Source of the DNA: Amphiura filiformis | Taxonomy: Eukaryota; Echinodermata; Ophiuroidea; Amphilepidida; Amphiuridae | Reading direction: 5' to 3' | Length of the DNA: 64,000 nt | Assembly (NCBI RefSeq): GCF_039555335.1 | Contig: NC_092628.1 | Span: forward strand, 79,610,713 to 79,674,712 | In this document: positions 37,601-49,600 of the stretch, in pieces | How positions within the stretch are numbered: position 1 is the stretch's first letter | Layout: each line of letters starts with the position of its first letter | Notes under the pieces: model-generated | What the model was told of the DNA's origin: nothing | Database searches by the model: none | What the model saw: the letters and a program-made list of their open reading frames with translations, nothing else | Translations under genes and position numbers: made by a program

Positions 37601-40600
37601 TTTGAGGCAAAACCGCCCAAATTACGTACAATTTTGCTTTTTGCGGCAATTTTGCGCAAAATTTTGCCCCCCCCCCCCCGCCGTTTCCTTTGCCCCCCCC
37701 CCCCCCGAAAAAAAATTCCTGGTTCCGCCACTGTGAATGGTACCAACACATCTCTTTGTAGGATTCCTGTAGCTGTTGCGAAGGTCTCTGTCATCATCTG
37801 TTCATTCACAAAGACATCACTCCGAGACAAACAGCTCTAGCTTTTGGATTGACATGATGAAGAATGCTGAATATAATTTTATGGTCGATAAAATCAAAAC
37901 ATTATTGAAGTAATGAAAATACATTAATACACTAGGGAAACTTATTCCAAAAAATATATATATTATTGTTGTTAACTTCTTTCAAGATTAAAAAATAGCC
38001 ATTTGTTTATGAAGAATCATTATGATTTTCCAATATAGAAAATGGGCAGTTTGCAAGTCCTTCCCCCTGTAAAAATGCAAATTAGGCTTAAAATGAAAAG
38101 TCTATAATGGTCTAATTTAGTTAATAATGCCACACATTTCTATGACCAAACAGCGGTGCCCCTACACACTCCCAGGAATCCCTATTTAAACGTCGATACA
38201 CCAGGTCTTTACATAACTGCCCCAAAAAGTTTCCATCACAAAAAAATCAAATCAAATTAAAATAAAATATCTACATACTGTCACCAGGTAATTGACTTGA
38301 TGAATGTGGAACTGAGCTTAACAGAAGAGGGCTCGTGGTCGACGTAGAACTCTGGCTATCTGAGAAATGAAATTAAGATTTAATGACTTAGTTACCAAAT
38401 GTGTGGTTTATTCAAAATACTTATAGGGTTTTTGTTTCTTGTAAATCATTATGGAAGTGTATCATATGCATGATTGTACATGTAATCAAACTCACCCCAT
38501 CCATAACTGACACTATATACACACTGTTTTGCTCAACACTCATTTAGTTTAAGCTCTATATTGGGTGGGAATTTTCGACGTCTGTTTTTCATGAGGTGAA
38601 GAAAGATAACACTGCATGTCGTCCTATATGTCACTTTCTGGATATGTTATTACTCATATTAGATACTTGAAGTCATTACATGATAGAGTGAACATAAGTT
38701 CTGTTTTTCCTGGATGGATTTTCAGACCAACAGATGCTGCAGCTTCACAATGGTTTTCCAGTTTAGCTCTATGGATCGATATCACATTAGAGCTTAGTAT
38801 GTCGGAGAGAAACTACTGGGTACCACATACTCCGACAGAAAGAACCGCTCAATGTCGGCGCTTCGCCGCTCGCTCCCTCGTTATTGATCGTGAGGGTCAT
38901 TGACAAAGACTAGATGTCTCTTGGCAGACCCATTTTGGGCCATTTGAAAGCCAATGACGGAGTCTTCCACAGCTTTCTTCAAATTTTTGTGCAACTGGCG
39001 GATGATTGGATCAACACAGTAATCTTACAGAGCCTCAAAACCATTTTTTCTTTAAAAGGTGCTACTGGACAGAGTTGAACAAATCTAACCCGAGTAGTGG
39101 TACAATATCCCAGCAAACGCAAAACGTTTAAAAAAACGTTTTAAACATGTTAGATTTTGGATTTTGGCTTAGGTAAAAACCTTTTTATAACATGAAATAT
39201 AGGGTTATATAAAGGTCATGAAAACGTTTTAAACGTTTTTTATGAAAACACATTACAACAATATTTTTAAAATGTTTTCAAAATGCTATTATAAACTATT
39301 GTAAACACTAAATAAACACTATGTAACAATATTTGCAGTACATTATCAAAAATTGTTTTTTAATGTTATGAAAACGTTTAATGCCTTTTTTATGCCCTTT
39401 ATATAACCCGACATTTAAACGTTTTCCTACAACCTTTTATAACCTTTTGCGAATGATGCCGAAAACGTTTTGTGTGTGCTGGGATATCCGAAAAGCTCAT
39501 ACGTTTTGTCTACTTATAATAAAACGTGAACATACCAGTCAAGTGCATACACACAGTCAAAGCATCTGGATTCGGAGTGTCATCGTCTACACTACGTACA
39601 CCTAATAACGTAAATGATAGTTGCGGAAACACTAGGGCCGGGTTGTTGCCTCGCCCAAAATGAAGGCACAAGTACGCCATGCTTTCTGGACTTATACCAG
39701 AAGAATTGAAAAGGTATTTAATACTTGGTAAAGTAAAGGTAAAGCCACTAAAAATGGGTGGTCTGCTTAGCCTGGTGCTGGCCTGTGCTTCTGTAAGGAC
39801 CTAACGATGAGAAACAAAAAGAGAATAAAATGAGAATGGAAATAGATTGATATCAATGATCATGACATAATCATCATCCATTAATAGTGGACTTAGTATC
39901 TGAACTTCGAGACACTTAATTTACTCATAGGACAGTGATGACATTTGTAATTAATAAATATCCCTGAAACATATCCTTGCTTCAAGAATCTATGTTAGAA
40001 ATGTCCGATACATTTGTTTGAAAGATTGTACCTGATCCACGTATCCGAGCTTTCCATCTTCACTTGGGTCTGGAGACATCCATGCACTAACCTTCCACAA
40101 ACCCTCTCCTTCTACACTTTGTGCTTTCTTGTTGAGACGTAGTTCAAGATCAATGGTATATGTATATATTGGTGTATTTACATCAAATTCAGCTACGGTG
40201 GCATCGAGGCTGTACACAAGTACACCTTATACAAAAGGGAGAAAAATAATACAAAAACAAAACAAAACAAAGGACAGACACATTATAGTGAGGGAGCAAG
40301 ATGAAATCCCGTGAGCATTTGGTGGTGAAAGCAAACCATTGGTCTAGATACCTTAAGAAAAACATGTTGCCAAAATCCAGTTCTGTAGGAGGGTGTTTTA
40401 GCGCCCTTTTTCAAAATGGCCACCAAAAAATCACAAATGGTCCAAATATAGGATAGATTAAATGGTGTTTTTTTGATGAAAGCCCATCAAATGTACAAAT
40501 AAGGGGCTGTGCAATAATTAAGACATTTTTGGGGAGCCGAAGGGGCCGATGGAGGGGGGGGCAAGCAATTTTGGGCAAGCGTAGAGGGGCAAGCGATTTT

Positions 40601-43600
40601 TTTGCACACATTCATGGGGCGCCTTTTAAATAAAACGCTCTGAAAAAGCTTAGGAAAACAGTACGGAAACGCTTAAATATGCGCAAAGAATTTTTGGCAA
40701 GCCGACGAGAGGGGGGGGAAGCGATTTTTAGCGGGGGGGGGGGGCAAGCGATGTTTGGCGAGCAGTTGGAAAAATTTACCTGGGGGGGGCTCATAATTAT
40801 TGCACAGCCCCTAATATATATGGAGTCTCATCAGAACAAGAATACACTTTTGTCTGATTTTTGGCAAATCCAATATTGCCGCCCTATGCTCAAAAAGTCA
40901 ATTTTACCCAATTGTAGACACAATTACTTATATTCAGGTTGATGGTTGTGATTCTGGTGTCTTGTTATTATGTTCGTGGACATTTAGATCCAAATTGGCT
41001 ACCCTATGCTCTAAAATTCAAAATTGCGACCAAAATAGAGAATTTGAGTAACAATTTTTTGAAAGGTATTGTCAGACTGATGGTGGTGATATTGGTGTCT
41101 AGGTACCGTACATGCAATATGCTTGTGGCTATGACAAAGTAATGTAGCTTTCCCAAGACATTACATGCAAAATGGAGTACCTTGAACTTTGAAATATATA
41201 CTAGTATTTTGATATCATCATAATGACAACAGAATTCTGCATGACTCCACATTTTCCGTCTACTATTTGAGAAAGTTAGCGTTACTGACCCTAACCCTAA
41301 CCCTAACTCTCACCCTAAACCCCTGTAACCCCTGACCATAATGAGCATATGGTGATAGTTTGTCTTAACCCTAGAACTACTATACTGAGCCATATTTTGT
41401 AACATGGACTACGAAGGGGGGCGTTGCAACCCCTAATTTTCAATTAAAAATGTCATATACCCCCAGGCATATACCATTATATTTGGTACTAATGTATTGC
41501 GTTGGGTCTCGTCTATCCAGTGATACCAAAATAAGTACAAACATTCCCCACACGATGTCGCTATGATATCATAATGTGAGGGAGTCCGTGCAAATTCGGG
41601 AAATTCTGACTATTTACAAAAGTATTGGCAAAATTGATGTTCGGCTAAAAATTCTACAAAAATGCCACTTTCACCGAATGTTCTCCTAAATATAAAAGAT
41701 TTCAACTAACTAACAAGTAAAAAGTCAGTAGCTCTATGAATAATTTCACAAGAGCGAAATGAAAATCACTGGGGCCTCACCAATCCCCCCTCTATAGCCA
41801 TCTTTGATGGCCGGTCCTACCCTAGGGTAAAAAGGCTGCTGGGATAAAAAAATTCCACTAAAATGAGCGCAAATGATGGATCTACGATAAACTTAGTTTG
41901 GGCGTAAACGCGTGCGGTTTTTTTTTATGACGGATAAAAAATCTTAGGGGGTACAACCCCCCTCATTGTAGTAGTTCTAGGGTTAAATGAGACATCAACT
42001 AGATTTTCGCGTTTTCTTTTCAAATTTGTAGAGATCACGTTCACAAGTTCTAGTAAAAAAAAACCCACGATTTTCAACACTAAAATTTTTTAATATTGTA
42101 CCAATTTTGCACAATGTTTATGCAAGTTGGCTCTATAGGCGTGATAAACTTTTGCCGGAAACGGCTTCACAGGTGGATTTAGTAGTGATTTCAAGTGTTT
42201 TCTTTTTATGCTGTATTATAAAATAAAGAACCGGTCAAAGTGGGCTTTTTTGTTTTTCTTGGTCGAAACAAAAAAGAAAACGATTGGCCGGTCATATACA
42301 CGGACCAAACTAGCGTTAACTTACCATGTGGACAGAAGTCACAACACTCATCCGGATCTACTATTGGTTCGTCACAAAATGTTGGTCCACAAGTTTTGAT
42401 TTCGCATCGGACTTTTTGGTTATCACAACTGCAGGTTGTACATGCATCTATGTCTAGTTTGTCACCATGCAATATGAGTACACCTCTAAATGAACATGGT
42501 AAGAGTCTTGAAGACTGGTGCGGCATCAGAGTTGCGACCCCTGTGATAATATTCAAATGGCTTATCAAGTGGCATGTTTGGTTAAGGAATGTAATGGTAA
42601 ACATGATAAAGAATAGGAAAATCGTATTCAAATTGCAGTGTGTTGGCATCACGAATCAAAAACGTTCGGACCTTGTTTTTACTTTGCTAGACTGAGGTGT
42701 GTATGCCTGTTATGGTACGTGCGTAGTCTGCGTACACCTATTCAGTGATCCCAGCGCAAGTGTAAAAAATAAAAATTGTTTATAAATTGAAGGATAAGTC
42801 ATTCAAATTGTCATTTGGTATTTTTGAATGACTAATTTGGCAAAAAACGAAGAAAACAGCAGTACTGACGAAGTTGAAGCCCCATTCAAATACATGCAGC
42901 TATAAATTTAGATCTAAATTACAGATTCGTGTAAAATGTCTTATTTTGTCTTAAATACACGTCTTTCGGCTGAACCACTCGCAGGCTATGTTAGCACAAA
43001 GTTAACAAAATCTGAATTTTGATAATTTTTACGATGTTCCGGATGAGCAAATCACTAAATGGGCCTTTAATCAGTGGTATCTTTTATGCCACGCACAGAT
43101 GGAAATTTGAAATGCATTGACATACAAGGCACGCACCCCTATATCATATGTGCCTATATCCTCTCACAATCCCCGCATCGCCATTTTGTTGTCACAATAT
43201 TTAATTTGAAATTACCTTCGTCTTAGGTAAAGATAATAGTGCGTTATTTATGATGCTGAATCGTTCTACATTTACATAATTATTATACTAATTTTCCTAT
43301 TCTCACAATAATATTGCAGAAATTGAGGGCGCTAATTATTGTAACAAAATCATTAATTATATTAGTGTTGTTCATTTGTTTCATGATTAAAAAATAGCCA
43401 TTCATGTTCTTCATCTCAGTTATGATTTTTCCGTTTAGTAAATAGACAGTTTGCAAATCTTTACCCCTGTAAATATGCAAATTAAGCTTGAAATAGATAG
43501 TGTCATTAATGATGTAATTTAGTTAATAATGGCACACATTTCTATGACCAAACAGCGGTGCTCCTACACTCACAGGAATCCCCATTTAAACGTCGTTACA

Positions 43601-46600
43601 CCGGAGAATCACAGGAATCCCCATTTAAACGTCGTTACACCAATAACTACCCCCAAAAGTTTCCTTCACAAGATAATCATATAAAATAAAAATAAAATGA
43701 CTACATACTGTCACCAGGTGATTGACTTGATGAATATGGACCTGAGCTTAACAGAAGAGGGCTCGTGGTCGTTCCGGTCAATGTAGTAGAATTATGGTTA
43801 TCTGAGAAATGAAATTAAAATTAAATGACTTATAGTTTTTCGCTATCACTTTTATATTTTTTTCTTTCTGTAAATCAGCTATGTAAGCGCATCACATATG
43901 CGGTATACGGGTTCATGTACACACTCAACCCCATATACACTATTTATAAGTTATCTCCAGGAAGCTCTATATAGTTCGATATTGAGCTATATTGGGTCAT
44001 CCACAGACTACTACAGATGTATCAACAGTCGAAATCCCCGTGCATTGTATGCTGTGAATTCACGCATATTCATGAGGGCCAATCATTCGGTTGTGTCGTG
44101 TATAATAATCACGCCAGCGTTGCGTGCCTTCGCGTACACGCGATAGAGCTTTACGTGTCTTCGCGTTTACGCGAAAGACCGTAAAAATACGCGTACGTGC
44201 GTAGCGCCTGTCGCATTTCACGGAACAATCGGTCCTCATTATCGGGTGATGCTAAGATGTTATCTCTTCGTCTATGGGGTAAACAATTGAATTTGTAATT
44301 TCATGTTTGTAGTTAGAATCTCAATTCACATGATTATTTCAATTTTAAGTCAAACTGATATTTTTTTCTATCGTGATCCTCCAATCCCAATCATTATCCT
44401 ACTTTGTTACACATTGGGCTATTCCAGTTGAAATCCATACACCCCCTATGGAAGACTTAATCTCCCACACATCAGGGGTGTATATTTCAAATGGATTCAC
44501 CCATTCGGGTAACATCATTGGAAAGTCCCACTCCCTGTGTAGATTATCACATCTCCCATAAGGGGCGTATGTATTTGAACTGGAATAGCCATTATACCCA
44601 CCATCCTCGCAATCCTTAGGAATACACACGGTATACTTGGTAGGGTCAGCCTGTTGTAGGGTTCTGAATATGTACGCTGGTCTAGGACTTTTCCCTTGCA
44701 TGTAGTCGAAGCAGATAAACTTGTACTCGTTACAACCAATGGCGACAACATCAATTTCACCTTCAGCATTGCTGTAAGTGATATCTTGGGCTCCTGTAAG
44801 CGACAAACCCTGCTGAGAGCTTGAAAGGGCGTTCTCCACACGCTGAAACTGCTCGCCGGTTCCCTCTGCATTTGTACTGCCGTACATAGCCAATCTCCAG
44901 AGCCCACTTCCGCTAAGATCAATGCTGCCATCGGTGAAAGAAGCGATGGCGTCGATGCGGACGGGATCTTTCTTACCAGCTGTTAATTTAGTGGAGCTGT
45001 AGCCTACTTGTAAACCACTGACAGTCACACCTGACAAATTAAGTGATAATTACATTAAATTCAAATTTCATTTTTACAGGACAGGTTAGTGTATCCAACA
45101 ATAGGGCTTATTACACTGATTATTGTAATTATAACGAGGTCTTTTATAATGGGTCGTCATCTGCCACGCCTTTTCACTGGGAGAGCCGAATCGACTTTGT
45201 TTTGGAGATTTTACCCCATTGTCTCTTGCAAAGTCCTTAAAACTAGTGTGTTACGCTGCTCCTCTTTCCTGATGAGATAATTAGCCGTGACCAAATGCAC
45301 CAATGAGGAAATTATAGATAATTTGTACCACTTGTGTCAAACAAAATGGCTACCAAGAACTTTTTGTAACTATGTAATGTAAAACCTTTCACAAGTTATG
45401 TTGAAACTTGTGAACTGGTCTTTACATGGTGTGAAAGTGCTGGTTTAAGCTTTTGATATTAAGTACATTCAAGGCATGGCAACAATTTGAGAAACATTTA
45501 GCTTGCACCACAATTTGCGTAAAACCAATCTTACATGTGAGATTAAACTGTTATATGGCTACGATATTTTACAGGCATTTTCCCCATCAAGATGAACACG
45601 GTAGCAAATTTTGTTGATGCATGTTCTGCTAGCATTTTTTGCAGTTGTGCTATTCTAGGTGAAATCTATGCACCCCTATGGAAGATATGACCAACGAAAT
45701 AAACATTGCACCTACGCCACTACCAAACTTGAGTTAAACGGGAAACGTGTATGCCTTACTGTTAGTGAAACTGGAAATAAAGGCAATATAGGGTCAAAGA
45801 AGCATGCAGCATACCTTCACATCTTGGGAATCTTTCACAGCCGATTACATGCTGTGGGTTAGAGGTGGTATCGGTCGCACTCTCTACACCCTCCACATCA
45901 AATGACAGTAGCGGATAAACTGGGGAAGGGTCGTCTCCTTTTCCAAATTCAGCGCACAGATACTCCATTTCAGGACAAGTGGCACCTTGACTATCCATCG
46001 AGTAATCTATGCCTGGGATTGTAAACTCAAAGCCACCAAAAAAGGGTGGTCTTTGAACTTTTTGTGCGGTTTGTGACTCGCTTAGCGCCTGTAAGAAATT
46101 AATATAATATGATAAATTTTTATTTTGGCAGAATGCTTCCTTCGCTCACGAAGCATTTTGCCGACAGAAATATCCCACTCCTTACTCACTGCATCAACCC
46201 AAAAGCCCATGGCGGCCACCTTGGATATGCAGTCAAGGAAAACATACAATAATTAATTCATTAACATTTCAATTTATTATTCCTCATTCCTCATAAAGCA
46301 GTTTTAAAAATTCACCTTCGCGTCCAAGATGGCTGCTCATGCCTGTGCAACCATCTTGGATGTGCAGGAAGTGGAATATTCCCATTTGTGGGATATACGC
46401 AATACGTTTAAACAATTTGCATCTCAGTAGTAACCTGTGCGGAATGCAAACAATTTGATCACATATTGTTTTGTCTGCATAAATTTTAAATGAAAACAAA
46501 TGATCATTATGTTGTGTCATTAAAGCCATAATGTACTAGTTATCTATCTTTTTTTTAAATTAATCTGATCCGATTAATTTTTTTTCTAGTTAACCTGATT

Positions 46601-49600
46601 TTTGGGCATACTTGTAATATTTAAACATATACATTGTATGTCCAAGCTTACACCTTCTTGAAATCAGCAAAACTTGTTGTGTTGCAAGACAACAGATACA
46701 TCATGAATGCCTATTCGACATTAAATCCAACATAATTATAGCGATCTACAGTTAAAGGGCATATATATTGATCGAACAAGTATAACTCCATTGAAAGAAA
46801 ATAATTTTAATTACAAGTTGATTTTATTCGTATTTTCCGGAAAAAAGACAAACTATGTCGGTAAAATGTTGGCTCTTGGGGCTCTTGCGGAGGAGACTAT
46901 AAGTTTCCAAACCATCGCGGTACGGTTTTTGTTATTAAACTTCCGAACACTTTTGATGTTCAGCGATGTATGTAAAGCGCGACCTTCAACACGAAAAGTT
47001 GGGAAAGCTATTTAGCATAACAAACGGTTACTTCCCGATATATGCTGAATCTTAACCTGAACCATTCGCTCATCATCTTCCTTACCTGCTCTACATAACC
47101 AATACGATCACCGGAACCATCCATTTTGGCACTGCCCCACATGCTGACTTTCCATAGACCTTCACCTTCAACTCCCTGGCCCCTCTCATTGATCTTAAGG
47201 TTGAGATCGATGATCAAGTCGTTGACGACACCTTCTCTGATGATGTCAATATTTGATGGGTTCACCTGCCACACCGGTACATCTAGGGAGGTCAAACAAG
47301 TGTCTGTGGTTAAAACTTGAACCTTTTCTTGACTGACGCCCTCATTCGTCAAACTTCCTGGGTTGAGGACCCCGGGTTGACGACTGAGAACTTGTATGTT
47401 AAAAAAGTGTCAGACTTTGCAACAATATTCTGGTTGCATTGAGACTGGGCAATTGTGTACAAATTGACCTTTATACCGTGTTTGTTAATGGACATATACT
47501 TTTAGAATGCGATCCTACAGTAAGCCAAATAATTAAGGTACCCGTTACGTTCAGCCCCTGTATTTCTAAAACAAAGGCAGATATGTCATAATTGGAACAA
47601 ACAGCCAATAGCTGCATCTTTTAGCTCGAATTTAAGACCTCATTCGTTGAAATTGTTCAAGAAAAAAAGACACGATGATCAAAAATCCCAAGGAAGATCC
47701 TAATTTAAAAGATATTAAAAGTTGCAGTTTGCCACATTGCATGCCCTATTGATTTGTTCACAAAGCGTACGCGAACAAGAGAACTATCGCCGCGCTTTCA
47801 TTGATTAGCACGAAAACTTGAACAAGCGTCGTGCTTTCATTGATTAGAACACAGAAGTGCAACTTTTTATTTCACATTTTCATTTTCACGTTTTGCATCA
47901 CCGTGTCTTAAATCAGAGCTAAAGAGTACGAGGCATCGGCTGCTTGTTTTAATTTTGACACATTTGTCTTTATTTAGGATATATAGGGGTGAACACTACT
48001 GCTACCTTAATTCCTTTGCTTACTGTACTCTGAAGTACTAGGATCATTCACAGTTAATTAAAAAAATTGAACAAATTACTACTAAAAATTACAGAACTTT
48101 ACTTTACAAACCATTAATTTGTGTCTACCTCTTCATCTATCACAAATTATAAATGCATGGAAAACCAATGCATCTATATCATGATATAAACATCTCAAAA
48201 AAAGTAATTACCTCTTTTTAAATAATGGCCATTATTAAAAAGACGGGTTATTATATTACAAATCTGTATAATGTGTTGGAAGCAGAAGTTATTTCTGCAC
48301 ATTTTAACACCTCATTTGTAGCAATTGACTAAATATTGCCATCTTCAGAAGATGTAGTAAGAGTATAATGGAAGATAAATCTGCATGTGTAACGATATTT
48401 GAGTGTTTTTGTATTCTTGTAAGTGCAACTTTCAAATCTGGACCTCACTAAACAAATTGTTTTCTGGGCTATCGTATAAAATGAGGTGTAAAAATACGTA
48501 GAAATAAATTCTGCTTCCAACGCATTTTACAGATTTGTAATACAATAGCCCGTTTTTGAATAATGGCCATTATTTTACAGGAGGGTATTTTTTTAAAGGG
48601 AGGGGGTGTAATTGTTTTTGAGTTGTTTATGATAATTATGTGATACATGATATATGAAGAGGTTAATATTAGTTAATGGTTTGCATAGTTTTAACAAGTT
48701 CAGTAATCACAAAGGCACTGACCAATAGAGGTTATCCACGTTACTCATATGTGACTTTTAACAAAAGGCGCTGGTTCCCGTAGTATTCCTCATTCAAATC
48801 AATTCAATGCACGAGTTCGGAGTTACTTGCATGACTATGGCGGGCTATTTTGAAATAGTCATGGTTGCACATGCAGGTATTTCTTTTGAAAATCTTAAAC
48901 AAGGTATAGCAGTCGCTGATAGGATATGCAGCTTATAGAACACGGATAACCTCTATTATGATTTGCATAAATCAAACTCAAAGACAAAGTCTCCTAACTT
49001 GGTTGAGTTTGGCGTTGATGGCCACTAACCTAGGAAAAACTGTCACTCATACAAATAGGGTGTCATAGGGTTCTTGAATAAATTCATCAGGACTGTTCCA
49101 TAAAACCGTATATTTTTTCATAATATATTATACTAGTCCAAAGTAAACACACTTACGTGCAGACGTTTCGATAGCTACCAGCTATCTTTCTCAATGCTAC
49201 TGTTGATGTGATGATCGCTGAACAGCTGTTGTTGAACGCTGCTTGGCAACGGAGTTGCCAGACGATTTCTCCATCAACAGGTCGTCATAGATGTGACTTA
49301 GGTAATTCCCGCGAAATCGGAGCTAGACAAAGAAATCTCGCCCCACCTAGCGAGAATTCGCGAGAACACTTTTGAGAAAACAAAATGTCGCCATACGTAA
49401 GCTCCAGAATTTGGCAGAGAGAGACCAAAACAAGAAGTCAAAACACGGCTTGCCTACTGGTGCTTCGGAACCCGACCTCACAGGAACAAAAAATCCCTTT
49501 AAAAGGGAGAGCTTGGTCTTGGAATACCCAAACTTAATAAAATAATATTATATCAAAAAATAAATACAAAGAACATACTACACTACAGGAACTCACATTG

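Noticed and set aside
37537-37840. Gly/Pro-rich small proteins on both strands
   Set aside because: Produced by C/G homopolymer runs in a repeat.
41286-41330. Telomere or telomere-fusion site
   Set aside because: Only three to four CCCTAA units within an intron that is otherwise continuous with its duplicate.
44399-44601. C-terminal 65 codons of the open frame 44399-45037
   Set aside because: They read a MITE and lie past a phase 1 donor at the position where all other AB units splice, so they are not listed as normal coding sequence.
47283-47383. Longer A1 exon starting at 47383
   Set aside because: Its phase does not fit the upstream VWC exon, and the TGACCTCCCTAG acceptor at 47283 matches the other A exons.
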